From Caldilineaceae bacterium (GTDB taxonomy: Bacteria > Chloroflexota > Anaerolineae > Caldilineales > Caldilineaceae): DNA of 64,000 nt. The stretch spans positions 62,001 to 126,000 of the forward strand of contig JAJEDJ010000018.1 in assembly GCA_022821545.1 (NCBI GenBank). The letters are read 5' to 3'. Below the pieces are notes generated by a model, which saw only the letters and a list, made by a program, of their open reading frames with translations, did not search any database and was not told the DNA's origin. Positions 29,176 through 37,196 of this stretch are shown here, piece after piece. How positions within the stretch are numbered: position 1 is the stretch's first letter; each line of letters opens with the position of its first letter. The translations under genes were made by a program, and so were the position numbers.

Positions 29176-29191
29176 CTTTCCGGAGGGTGCA

Positions 29192-29548
29192 ATGACGACC
29201 TTGGCAGGTGGACTCCAAAGGCTATGGGGAAAGCACGGGAAACGCGCCCGGACAGTTGAATCGAAGGAGGCGGAGGGCTCCGCTACTACAGGCGGCTCTG
29301 TTTCGCAGGAACCGGTTGTTGTCTGGCAGGCCGTAAACCCGATGGAGGCCCAGATCGTCAAAGGCCGCCTGCAAAGCGCGGGCATTCCTGCAATTGTACG
29401 CGGCGAATCCATGGGCAGGATATACGGATTCGTCTACGGCGGACTCGCCGAGCGAGATGTCCTGGTGCCCGCAGCGCTGGCCGAATCCGCCGAGGAGATT
29501 CTGTCCGAGGAGATCCAGTGGGACACGGACGTAGGCGACTGCACATAG
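29192..29548 (+). CDS. DUF2007-like small protein
   Basis: The 118-residue product has a polar N-terminus and a ferredoxin-like C-terminal domain (VVVWQAVNPMEAQIVKGRLQSAGIPAIV ... DVLVPAALAESAEEIL). This resembles the DUF2007 putative signal-transducing domain. CGGAGGG precedes the ATG at 29192. It begins 16 nt after the metallo-hydrolase gene, so the two are probably cotranscribed. The function is unknown. Confidence 0.75.
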   Translation: MTTLAGGLQRLWGKHGKRARTVESKEAEGSATTGGSVSQEPVVVWQAVNPMEAQIVKGRLQSAGIPAIVRGESMGRIYGFVYGGLAERDVLVPAALAESAEEILSEEIQWDTDVGDCT

Positions 29549-29578
29549 CCCAGTTTCGGGCGCGTCGCGCCCAGCGCA

Positions 29579-29584
29579 TATAAT
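29579..29584 (+). promoter_or_regulatory. -10 box upstream of the cytochrome c maturation operon
   Basis: A perfect TATAAT lies 93 nt before the ccmE start. No good -35 box is visible. The predicted leader contains a hairpin (GCCGGC, 7-nt loop, GCCGGC) near 29597-29615, which could influence mRNA stability or translation. Confidence 0.5.
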
Positions 29585-29677
29585 GCAGATAGCCGATGCC
29601 GGCCGTTCTTGCCGGCGAGCCCGGATATCTGAAGTCAGTCGACCGGGCGATAGAAATTCCAGCAGGTAAGCGAACTG

Positions 29678-30190
29678 ATGAGTGACGCGTCATCCAATCA
29701 AGACGAACTCAACGAAGAAGAGTTGTGGGAGGGTCCGATCCCGGCCCACCTGGCCCGTAGGCGATCCGGTATCAGGCCGCAGTTTCTGGTTGCCGGACTC
29801 CTACTGATCGGCGTAATCATCTCGTTGATGGTGTATGGTCTGACCACCGCCAAGGCCTTCTGGCTAACTGTCGACGAGGTTTATCAGAGGGAAAGCTCGC
29901 TTCTGTCACAGCGGATCAGGGTGAACGGCGTGGTCGTCGACGGAAGTGAAGATTGGAACCCTTCTGAAGTGACCCTCCGCTTCAAGATTGAGGACGAAGA
30001 GAATCCCAATCGGCAGCTTGAGATTGTCTTTTACGAACCACGGCCGGACAATTTTCATCGGGCCGCTTCGGTAATCGCGGAGGGAGAGCTTCTGCCGGGC
30101 GGGATCATTGAGGCAGATGTACTGCTTCTGAAATGCCCCAGTCGCTACGAGGAATCACCGGAAAACATCGTGTTTCAGGCAAATCCCTGA
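29678..30190 (+). CDS. ccmE: Cytochrome c maturation heme chaperone CcmE, CxxxY type
   Basis: The 170-residue protein has a polar N-terminus, one transmembrane helix (about 36-54) and an OB-fold periplasmic domain (RIRVNGVVVDGS; VTLRFKIEDE). The heme-binding site carries Cys153-Pro-Ser-Arg-Tyr157, the CxxxY variant described for archaeal and Desulfovibrio CcmE, instead of the HxxxY of enterobacteria. CcmE would hold heme exported by CcmABCD before it is attached to apocytochromes. It is the first gene of the ccm cluster. Confidence 0.88.
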   Translation: MSDASSNQDELNEEELWEGPIPAHLARRRSGIRPQFLVAGLLLIGVIISLMVYGLTTAKAFWLTVDEVYQRESSLLSQRIRVNGVVVDGSEDWNPSEVTLRFKIEDEENPNRQLEIVFYEPRPDNFHRAASVIAEGELLPGGIIEADVLLLKCPSRYEESPENIVFQANP

Positions 30191-30303
30191 AGACCGCAAA
30201 GTTTGCCAGAGCGAGCAGATTTTATCGAACGGGGGAATCTTCAGTTCCCGACGCCTCAGGCGCAAGCGAGTACGGGATCAGCCCTTAGTCGGAACAGCAA
30301 CAA

Positions 30304-32190
30304 TTGCACTTCAAATGGTCCACTTGTGCAGTTCTACTGTTGGCTTGTACCGTAGCTCTCTTCGTGACACTGACGACGGATAGCCTCAACGCACAAGAAC
30401 CCACTCCACCTTATGACCCGCAGCAGGTCCCTGTCCCACAGCGATTGCCTGTTGCCGGGTTGGCCGCCGAATCCTACAGACAGAACTGCGCACCTTGCCA
30501 CGGCGCCGGAGGTGGCGGCGACGGCCCGGCCGCCCCCGCAGCCGACCCAACCGTCTTCTCCGACCCGGAAGCAATCTGGGAGCGCTCACCGGCTGAACTT
30601 TTCTTCGTAACCAAGTTTGGGCGCATTGAGAATCTTATGCCCCCCTGGCTCAATAGCTTGAGTGACGAACAGATCTGGCAGGTGGTCTATTATGCCTGGA
30701 ATCTGCACACGAACGAGACGGAGATCGCACAGGGAGCGGAGTTATATGCCCAGTCCTGCCTCGCCTGCCACGGGGATCAGGGCCGCGGCGAAGGAGTAGA
30801 GGGCGGCGCCGGGATTCCCGATTTTTCGGCGCAGGAGCTGATGATCCACTTAAGTCAAGCGGAATTGGCAGAACGCTGGCGAGAATCCCACCCGGAACGT
30901 GGTTCCAACTGGTCGCTTGATCAGCAGAAGGCTGTTCTTGAGTTCATTCGCGGCTTTACTTATCAGCCGGTATGGGAACCATTCGAGGTTTCGGGGCCCG
31001 GCGTAGTTACAGGCCGGCTGATCCAGGGTACCGAAAATGGGCCTGCGCCCCAACAGGCAGAGGTCATACTTAACATCTACCAGCAGACCAATTTACTGAC
31101 GACGCGCAGCGCGACAGTTGGGGCCGGCGGCAGGTTTGAATTCGAGAACCTGCCTGTGGACGAAGGCTTTTACTTCCTTGCGGAGACCGAGCACCGCGCA
31201 ATCCGCTACACTTCACCGATACTTGCATTCAGCGGTCCGGATTTCATCGAAGGCAGGGTCGGACCGGAGAGAATCGACACGTCGCTGCCCGTATTCGAGT
31301 CGACCTCCGACCCGACTGACATTCTTATTGGCCGCGCCAACTGGATCATTGAGCACGATCCGGGAAGATTGCTCATCGGCCAGCTCTTCACCTTCGACAA
31401 TCGAAGCGACCGCACGTTCATCGGCACTGAGGACGACCTGTTCGACAGTCCCGTAACACTTGTCATTCCTCTTCCTGAGAGCGCACAGGAAGTAGAAATC
31501 CAGGATGGGTTGGTTGGCGAGTCCTATCGATTGCGCCAGCAGGTTCTCTACGATACGCGTCCTGTCCTCCCAGGCGATGGCTCTCGCCAGATTTTTGTCC
31601 GTTATCACCTTACATATGCTGACGAGTCGGCCCGGATAAGTTTCCCTGTACCATATAAGACTGAGCTGTTGAATGTCCTGGTGGCTGACCTTCCCGGTCT
31701 GGAAGTGGATCTTTCACTTGAGGGAGAATTACTCGATCCTGCAGGCCGGGAAGCAGTTCAAGGAGTCCTCTTCCGCCTCTGGAGCGCACCGGTATCCGGC
31801 GGCTCCTCCGTTCAACTTTCCTTGCGCGGCTTGATCGGGGCTGGGGGCCGCGATCCAAGGCAAGACAGGGAGCCGCAGCTGAATCGAGAATTGCAGGTTT
31901 CCGCGCCGCCGCTGGATGTCCGCGTTCCCCTGGTTTTCGGCAGCGTCGTCGCGCTCGTCCTCCTCGCATCCCTCGGTCTCTTTCTTCAGCGAGAGAGGGC
32001 CAGGGGTCAGCCGACGGCTGAGCAGCTGGCCGCACGACGAGGGGAGCTGATCGACAGAATAGCCCGGCTGGACGACCTGCATGCGCTGGGCGAAATGGAA
32101 GAAGGAGCCTGGCAAAGGAAGAGGGCTTCGTTGAAGAGCGAGTTGGTAGACGTTGCCCTGGCGGAACAGAGGACGAGGGCGGCCAGATGA
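30304..32190 (+). CDS. Diheme cytochrome c with C-terminal membrane helix and cytoplasmic tail
   Basis: The 628-residue protein has a signal/anchor helix (about 8-30) and two c-type heme domains with CAPCH (62-66) and CLACH (152-156). A region of about 350 residues follows that looks like repeated beta domains, including a carboxypeptidase-regulatory-like stretch (YQQTNLLTTRSATVGAGGRFEFENLPV). Near the C-terminus are a second membrane helix (about 535-556) and a charged, probably coiled-coil tail of about 65 residues. It starts with TTG at 30304 without a clear ribosome binding site; no better start is seen. It overlaps ccmA by 4 nt, so it is cotranslated with the heme exporter. Confidence 0.82.
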   Translation: MHFKWSTCAVLLLACTVALFVTLTTDSLNAQEPTPPYDPQQVPVPQRLPVAGLAAESYRQNCAPCHGAGGGGDGPAAPAADPTVFSDPEAIWERSPAELFFVTKFGRIENLMPPWLNSLSDEQIWQVVYYAWNLHTNETEIAQGAELYAQSCLACHGDQGRGEGVEGGAGIPDFSAQELMIHLSQAELAERWRESHPERGSNWSLDQQKAVLEFIRGFTYQPVWEPFEVSGPGVVTGRLIQGTENGPAPQQAEVILNIYQQTNLLTTRSATVGAGGRFEFENLPVDEGFYFLAETEHRAIRYTSPILAFSGPDFIEGRVGPERIDTSLPVFESTSDPTDILIGRANWIIEHDPGRLLIGQLFTFDNRSDRTFIGTEDDLFDSPVTLVIPLPESAQEVEIQDGLVGESYRLRQQVLYDTRPVLPGDGSRQIFVRYHLTYADESARISFPVPYKTELLNVLVADLPGLEVDLSLEGELLDPAGREAVQGVLFRLWSAPVSGGSSVQLSLRGLIGAGGRDPRQDREPQLNRELQVSAPPLDVRVPLVFGSVVALVLLASLGLFLQRERARGQPTAEQLAARRGELIDRIARLDDLHALGEMEEGAWQRKRASLKSELVDVALAEQRTRAAR

Positions 32191-32867
32191 CAAAGCGTGC
32201 CGCGCCTCTCATTCGTTGCGAGCAAGTCGAGAAACGTTTCGGACACAAACGCGTATTGCGCGATGTCTCTTTTTCGGTGGCGGCCGGCGAAGTCCTGTCT
32301 CTGCTTGGGGCCAACGGGTCGGGAAAGACGACTCTTTTGCGGATAATCGCGTCGTTGGACAGGCCGGACAAGGGGGAAGTGTGGCTGGGTCCGGTGCCCC
32401 TTTCCACAGCCGCAAACGAGATTCGCCGCTATATCGGCGTTGTCGCACATACCCCTCTGCTGTACGATCGACTCACCGGCGCCGAAAACTTACAGTTCTT
32501 CGCCCGCCTGTACGATGTGAAAGAGCCGCAGAGACGAATCGAGCTGCTGCTGCAAACTTTGGATCTCTGGCGATGGCGGGACAGCGCAGTGCGGACTTAT
32601 AGTCGAGGAATGTCTCAGCGCCTGGCGATCGCGAGAGCGTTGCTGCACGATCCTCCCGTCGTTCTTCTTGACGAACCGGATACCGGCCTGGACAGGGAAA
32701 GCCTGAAACAGATGACCGGTCTCATTCGGCAGCTGCGCAAGAGGAACCGGGCGCTGCTTCTCACAACTCACAGTATGGAGCGTGCAGTTGCCTGGGCCGA
32801 CCGGGTCGTAGAACTTCGCGCCGGTCGTTTGCACCAATTGGAGGGTCCCAATCGTATTGGAAAGTGA
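32187..32867 (+). CDS. ccmA: Heme exporter ATP-binding protein CcmA
   Basis: The 226-residue ABC ATPase has Walker A GANGSGKTT (41-49), a signature-like YSRGMSQRLAIARALL and Walker B VVLLDEPDTGLD. Its size and its place before ccmB and ccmC identify it as the CcmA subunit, which powers release of holo-CcmE. Its ATG overlaps the stop of the preceding cytochrome gene (ATGA). Confidence 0.88.
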   Translation: MTKRAAPLIRCEQVEKRFGHKRVLRDVSFSVAAGEVLSLLGANGSGKTTLLRIIASLDRPDKGEVWLGPVPLSTAANEIRRYIGVVAHTPLLYDRLTGAENLQFFARLYDVKEPQRRIELLLQTLDLWRWRDSAVRTYSRGMSQRLAIARALLHDPPVVLLDEPDTGLDRESLKQMTGLIRQLRKRNRALLLTTHSMERAVAWADRVVELRAGRLHQLEGPNRIGK

Positions 32868-32870
32868 AGG

Positions 32871-32915
32871 GCGGGAACCGCTCATACGATCGGTTCCCGC
32901 GTTCGCGGGCTTCTT
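32871..32915 (+). promoter_or_regulatory. Possible attenuator between ccmA and ccmB
   Basis: GCGGGAACCG (32871-32880) and CGGTTCCCGC (32891-32900) form a perfect 10-bp hairpin with a 10-nt loop. Its right arm overlaps a second hairpin, CCCGC (32896-32900) with GCGGG (32905-32909), which is followed by CTTCTTTT and looks like an intrinsic terminator. The two structures cannot form together. This is the arrangement of a terminator/antiterminator pair inside the operon. No binding ligand or protein is implied by sequence alone. Confidence 0.55.
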
Positions 32916-32933
32916 TTGAGCCCGTGGATTGAA

Positions 32934-33659
32934 ATGGCAGAGCATTCGGAGGCAGGACGTGTTACCCGGAAGGGAGGAGGGCTTGCAGCATATCTGCGCG
33001 GCGTATGGGCTGTCGCGGAGAAAGACGTCCGCACCGAGTTTCGGGCCAAGGAGGTCGTGGGGACGATGGCGGCCTTTTCCGTCCTGGCGGCGGTCGTTTT
33101 CGGGCTGGCCTTTGACCTGCGCGTGCCCCGGCCCGAGCTGGTCGTTCCCGGCATTCTTTGGGTGATCATCCTGTTTGGAGGGGTATTGGGGCTGCACCGC
33201 TCTTTCGGATCGGAACTGGACCGAGGCACATTGACCGGACTGCTTCTGGCGCCCGTAGAACGCTCCGCGATCTACTTGGGAAAGGTTGCGGCGAATCTTC
33301 TCTATTTCCTGATAATGGAAGCGCTTCTTGTGCCAGTCCTGCTCATCCTGTTCGACGTCAACTTGCTGAAGCCGCTGGTTTTGCTGGCGCTGGCGCTGGG
33401 AACCGTGGGGTACGTGGGCGCGGGCACGCTCTTCGCGGCGCTGACGGCCCAAAACAGGGCCCGGGAGACGCTCTTGCCTGTACTGCTGCTGCCGGTACTC
33501 GCCCCCCTTTTCATATCAGGAGTGGGTGTGACGGCTGTCGTATTGGATGGCCGGGGGAATGCCGAAGCGTGGCCGTGGCTTGGAATAATGGGGCTATATG
33601 ATGCCCTTGTGTACGCAATCGCTTTCTTGTTGGTCGATGTTATATGGGAACGGACATGA
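32934..33659 (+). CDS. ccmB: Heme exporter membrane protein CcmB
   Basis: The 241-residue membrane protein has six predicted helices and typical CcmB features: AEKDVRTEFRAKEVVGTM at the N-terminus, VLGLHRSFGSELDRGTLTGLL, and APVERSAIYLGK. It pairs with CcmA and CcmC. ATG 32934 is chosen because an upstream TTG at 32916 would fall in the terminator-like hairpin. No strong ribosome binding site is visible, which would fit structural control of this gene. Confidence 0.88.
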   Translation: MAEHSEAGRVTRKGGGLAAYLRGVWAVAEKDVRTEFRAKEVVGTMAAFSVLAAVVFGLAFDLRVPRPELVVPGILWVIILFGGVLGLHRSFGSELDRGTLTGLLLAPVERSAIYLGKVAANLLYFLIMEALLVPVLLILFDVNLLKPLVLLALALGTVGYVGAGTLFAALTAQNRARETLLPVLLLPVLAPLFISGVGVTAVVLDGRGNAEAWPWLGIMGLYDALVYAIAFLLVDVIWERT

Positions 33660-33681
33660 CACTTACACGAGGAACAGTCAG

Positions 33682-34419
33682 ATGAACGCAGCGGCAAGAA
33701 CGGCAGGGGCAGATCGCTGGTTTGCTCCATTACTGATCTTCGATATTTTGGCGGCGCTTGCCATGGTTGGGGTAATGTGGACGGCTCTGCTCTACGCCGG
33801 TGACGCTATCAATCTCGCTGGAGTTGAACAGGTGGCCCAGCGGATCTTCTACTTTCACATTGGAAGCAACATCGCCGCGCTTCTCGGGTTTCTCGGGTCG
33901 GTGGTCGGCAGCGTCGGCTTTCTCTTCAGCCGCCGCCTGGTGTGGGACCGATGGGCTGTGGCGAGTGTTGAAATCGGCACAGTTTTCGGAATTCTCGTGC
34001 TGCTGTCCGGTGCAATCTGGGCCAAGCCAGCCTGGAATACCTACTGGATCTGGGATCCCCGTCTGACGACGGCGACGATTACCGTCCTGATTTACATCGC
34101 CTATATGCTTTTGCGGAACGGGTTCGATGATCCCGAAACGCGGGCTCGTTTCGCCAGTGTCTACGCCTTGTTCGCCTTCTTGAGCGTTCCCTTGACATAC
34201 TACAGCGCGCGCCTGTTCCGCTCCATCCATCCAATTGTCTTTGACGGCGCCAATGAGGAAGCACAGGGAGGTTTTGGCATCGGTCCGACTATGGGACAGA
34301 CCCTGACGGTCGCCATGATTGGCTTCGCGCTCCTGTTTCTAGCGATACTCTTCCACCGGGTACGCCAACTTGAGTTAGAGGCCCGCATTGAAGCATTACG
34401 GGAGAACTACGACGAATGA
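33682..34419 (+). CDS. ccmC: Heme exporter protein CcmC
   Basis: The 245-residue membrane protein has six predicted helices and the tryptophan-rich WWD signature (WNTYWIWDPRLTTATI), the heme-handling motif of CcmC/CcmF/CcsA proteins. Conserved His residues lie in the FYFHIG region and in the IHPIVF loop. It attaches heme to CcmE. ATG 33682 is preferred to the upstream in-frame ATG at 33598, which would overlap ccmB by 62 nt. The stop overlaps the start of ccmD. Confidence 0.9.
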   Translation: MNAAARTAGADRWFAPLLIFDILAALAMVGVMWTALLYAGDAINLAGVEQVAQRIFYFHIGSNIAALLGFLGSVVGSVGFLFSRRLVWDRWAVASVEIGTVFGILVLLSGAIWAKPAWNTYWIWDPRLTTATITVLIYIAYMLLRNGFDDPETRARFASVYALFAFLSVPLTYYSARLFRSIHPIVFDGANEEAQGGFGIGPTMGQTLTVAMIGFALLFLAILFHRVRQLELEARIEALRENYDE

Positions 34420-34559
34420 TCTATCTCGCATCCGCCTTGATCCTGATGTGGCTGTTGGTGGGAGGCTACCTACTGTTCATGCTGGCCCGCCAGAGGACTT
34501 TGGAGAAAGAGCTGCGTTCATTGGAGGAGAGATTTCAGGACAGAGGACACGCAGACTGA
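34416..34559 (+). CDS. ccmD: Small heme exporter subunit CcmD
   Basis: This 47-codon gene begins with an ATG that overlaps the ccmC stop (ATGA at 34416-34419). The peptide has one transmembrane helix (IYLASALILMWLLVGGYLL) and a charged C-terminal tail (LEKELRSLEERFQDRG). Size, topology and position all fit CcmD, which links CcmE to CcmABC. Confidence 0.8.
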   Translation: MIYLASALILMWLLVGGYLLFMLARQRTLEKELRSLEERFQDRGHAD

Positions 34560-34701
34560 GGCGATCCGGGGTCTAGGCCGGCCATTGGTAAGATAGTTTA
34601 CTTCCTGGAGGTCTTGGGTGCGATAGATTGGCGAGAGGGAAGATGGTGCGCTGCCCGGCAAGCGTACAGGGGCAGCGTGAATTCGCAAATGGGTTGAAAT
34701 C

Positions 34702-35631
34702 ATGGTGCAGAACATCTCGAATGCAGCAAACATACAGACAGGAACCAGGTCGAAAGCGCCTGCGCCGGGGCAGGCGAGTCGAAGCAGCACTTTCTTGCAC
34801 TCGCTCGCTTTTGTCATTGGATTTGGAGCCATTTTCACGCTGCTCGGCTCCGCCGCCGGATTTCTGGGACAGAACCTGAACTACTATCTGCCTCTTGTCC
34901 AGCGGGTGGGCGCCGTCCTGCTGGCGATTTTCGGGCTGACGACTCTCGGTGTCATCGGCTGGATCGTAAGTCGAGTTCGGGCAAATGGGAGACTCATCGC
35001 CAATCCGGCCGTGGCCGCGCTTGTAGAGATACTGGGCTTTCTCAATGCGCTGATGTATACCGAGAAGCGTGTGACCGAACTGCACAAAGTGAAACGCGGT
35101 TGGGGATATCTCAGCAGCGCGTTGATGGGCGTCAGCTTCAGCGCCGGCTGGGTCCCCTGTGTCGGACCGATCCTGGCCAGCATCCTGTTCCTGGCGAGCG
35201 ATAGCGCCACAGTAGCCCAGGGCGCGCTTCTTCTGGCAATCTATAGCCTGGGACTGGGCTTGCCATTCTTGCTAACCGGAGCCGCATTCAGCCGGGCAAC
35301 TGCAATCCTCCGCCGGCTCAACCGCCACGCCAACATCGTCAGTATCGTCAGCGGTGTTTTTCTACTCTACGTGGCCTGGCTTCTGTGGGCCTACCAGCTG
35401 ACAATGCTCACGACTCAGTTTGCGTTTCTGAATCAGTGGGTCTTTCTCCTGGAGGAAACTCTCTCGTCTACTGTAGGGGTCGATTCTGCGTTCAACGCCG
35501 GGGCGCTGAACGCGGCGCCGCTGGCCTTTGTTGCCGGCATAATCAGTTTCATCAGTCCCTGCGTCCTGCCCCTGATTCCGGCCTATATCGGCTATCTGAG
35601 CGGCGCCGCGCTGTCCGGGGGCCGGAGCTGA
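34702..35631 (+). CDS. Circularly permuted CcdA/DsbD-type thiol-disulfide transporter
   Basis: The 309-residue membrane protein should carry reducing equivalents across the membrane for cytochrome c maturation. In known CcdA proteins the first helix has the CVLP-type motif and the fourth has GWTPC. Here the protein starts with what is normally helix 2 (STFLHSLAFVIGFGAIFTLL, about 29-48), contains SAGWVPCVGPILAS (Cys153) in the middle, and ends with the normal first helix (ISFISPCVLPLIPAYIGYL, Cys287). Both redox cysteines are present, but the order is rotated. A loop of about 40 residues separates the third and fourth family helices. No first-helix sequence is found upstream in any frame. The tlpA-like gene follows after 18 nt. 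Confidence 0.8.
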   Translation: MVQNISNAANIQTGTRSKAPAPGQASRSSTFLHSLAFVIGFGAIFTLLGSAAGFLGQNLNYYLPLVQRVGAVLLAIFGLTTLGVIGWIVSRVRANGRLIANPAVAALVEILGFLNALMYTEKRVTELHKVKRGWGYLSSALMGVSFSAGWVPCVGPILASILFLASDSATVAQGALLLAIYSLGLGLPFLLTGAAFSRATAILRRLNRHANIVSIVSGVFLLYVAWLLWAYQLTMLTTQFAFLNQWVFLLEETLSSTVGVDSAFNAGALNAAPLAFVAGIISFISPCVLPLIPAYIGYLSGAALSGGRS

Positions 35632-35649
35632 GTACAGGAGAGGGTCCCG

Positions 35650-36243
35650 ATGAAGCGTCAGTCATTTCTGGCATTGTGGGTCGTAGTTGCCATTCTTGTG
35701 TCTGCCTGCGCCCCGGCGCCGCAAGGTGGCAACGCGCCTGATGAATTCACCGTAACGCCCCTTGACCAGTTCCCCGACGAATTGGGCAGCGGCTTCCCTG
35801 TAGCCAACCTGGTCCAGGAGGGCAGTCCGGACATCGGTGACACTGCCCCAAACTTCGCATTTTTCCTCGCGGACGGCCGGGGCGCGGATCTTGCTTCCTT
35901 GCGGGGAAGGCCTGTCGTCCTTAACTTCTGGGCCACCTGGTGCGGGCCTTGCAGGGCCGAAATGCCCGACCTTGTAGCGCTTCACGAAAGCGATCCGGAA
36001 CTGGTCGTACTCGAGGTCAACGTCGGGGAAGAGTTGCCCGCAGTCGAGGCGTTCGCCGCGGAATTCGGCATGAACATGACCGTCGTTCTGGATCAGGAGG
36101 ACTTGATCCGCCGGGCTTACGCAGTCCGCAATATGCCAACGACAGTCTTTATCAGGGCGGATGGCACGATCGGCGCTCGCTGGTCCGGATTCCTCGCCGG
36201 TGAGCAGCTGAGCGGCTTCGTTGAGCAGATCAAGACGCAGTGA
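35650..36243 (+). CDS. TlpA/ResA-like thioredoxin lipoprotein
   Basis: The 197-residue protein has a lipoprotein signal (VVVAILVSACAP) and a thioredoxin fold with active site WCGPC in NFWATWCGPCRAEMPDL and the cis-Pro loop NMPTTVFI. It likely reduces apocytochrome c or passes electrons from the CcdA-like protein, which is encoded just upstream. AGGAGAGGG precedes the ATG. Confidence 0.88.
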   Translation: MKRQSFLALWVVVAILVSACAPAPQGGNAPDEFTVTPLDQFPDELGSGFPVANLVQEGSPDIGDTAPNFAFFLADGRGADLASLRGRPVVLNFWATWCGPCRAEMPDLVALHESDPELVVLEVNVGEELPAVEAFAAEFGMNMTVVLDQEDLIRRAYAVRNMPTTVFIRADGTIGARWSGFLAGEQLSGFVEQIKTQ

Positions 36244-36252
36244 GCGGCTAAA

Positions 36253-36528
36253 ATGCGGGTCATACTGTTCACCAAATCGAATTGCCAGCTTTGCGACGCG
36301 ATCAAGTATGAACTCCTGGATCTGCAGACCGAATATGAGTTTGCGTTGAAGGAGGAGTTCGTAAAGACTGATCAGGACGTCCAGGAAGGCGAGGAAACGC
36401 TCGTTCCCTTCATTCATGTGGAACGAGACGGCCTGGACACTCTCCGCTTCGAGTTTCCAGTCAAGCAGGTTGAACTTCGCCAAGCCATTCACTTTGAGAT
36501 GAAGCGCCGGTCGGACCAGGAAGGATGA
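36253..36528 (+). CDS. Glutaredoxin-like small protein (DUF836 type)
   Basis: The 91-residue protein has a thioredoxin-like start (VILFTKSNCQLCDAIKYELL) with CQLC at residues 11-14 and a later VPFIHVERDG containing the cis-Pro. It is probably a cytoplasmic thiol-disulfide protein. It follows the tlpA-like gene by 9 nt and overlaps the next gene by 4 nt, so it belongs to the same operon. Confidence 0.8.
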   Translation: MRVILFTKSNCQLCDAIKYELLDLQTEYEFALKEEFVKTDQDVQEGEETLVPFIHVERDGLDTLRFEFPVKQVELRQAIHFEMKRRSDQEG

Positions 36529-37196
36529 GCCAGTCAGTGGAGGACCGTGTTCAGAGGGAGGTCGCCCGCCGCGTAGACGGCGCAGTACTCTGGATAGCGC
36601 AGCACTGGCTTGCTCTCTTCAATGCCCTGGTCGCCCTTTACCTGCTGTTGCCGTTCCTGGCGCCTGTACTGGCAAGTGCAGGACTTTCCAGGCCGGCATC
36701 TCTCCTCTACTCTGTTTACTCAGCTACCTGTCACCAGCTGCCGGAACGCAGTTATTTCCTCTTTGGCGAGCAGCCTTTTTACAGCCTCTCATCCCTGGAA
36801 ACGGGCGGCCTGCCCGAAGACCAGGGACTTTTCCAACGCCGCGCCTTCCGCGGCAACGAGTCCACCGGATACAAGATTGCGGTCTGTCAACGCGATGTGG
36901 CCATCTACGGGTCGGTTGTGCTGGCCGGCCTGCTGTTTGGCATACTGCGCGGACGCGTGCGCGGGATAGGGCTCAAGGTCTATCTACCACTGCTTATTCC
37001 CATGGCCATTGACGGCCTCAGCCAGCTGTTCGGTTTGCGCGAGAGCAACTGGTGGCTGCGCACAGTGACCGGCGCCCTTTTCGGGGGCGCTTCGGTGTGG
37101 CTTGCATACCCGTATATTGAAGCGGCGATGCGGGACGTAGTGCGGTCGGAAGAGATGCGGCTACGGCACAACTTGCCCGATACTGCTCTGAAATAG
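36525..37196 (+). CDS. DUF2085 membrane protein
   Basis: The 223-residue protein has about four to five predicted helices and the family residues CHQLPERSYFLFG, VCQRDVAIYGS and PMAIDGLSQLFGLRESNWWLRTVTG. DUF2085 proteins are of unknown function. ATG overlaps the glutaredoxin gene stop. Its last 36 nt overlap the end of the opposite-strand remnant at 37161, which marks the border of the neighbouring island. Confidence 0.85.
   Translation: MSQSVEDRVQREVARRVDGAVLWIAQHWLALFNALVALYLLLPFLAPVLASAGLSRPASLLYSVYSATCHQLPERSYFLFGEQPFYSLSSLETGGLPEDQGLFQRRAFRGNESTGYKIAVCQRDVAIYGSVVLAGLLFGILRGRVRGIGLKVYLPLLIPMAIDGLSQLFGLRESNWWLRTVTGALFGGASVWLAYPYIEAAMRDVVRSEEMRLRHNLPDTALK

Noticed and set aside
34560..34701. 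Possible missing N-terminal helix of CcdA upstream of 34702
   Set aside because: No frame in this stretch encodes the CVLP helix, so the permuted order is not explained by a wrong start.
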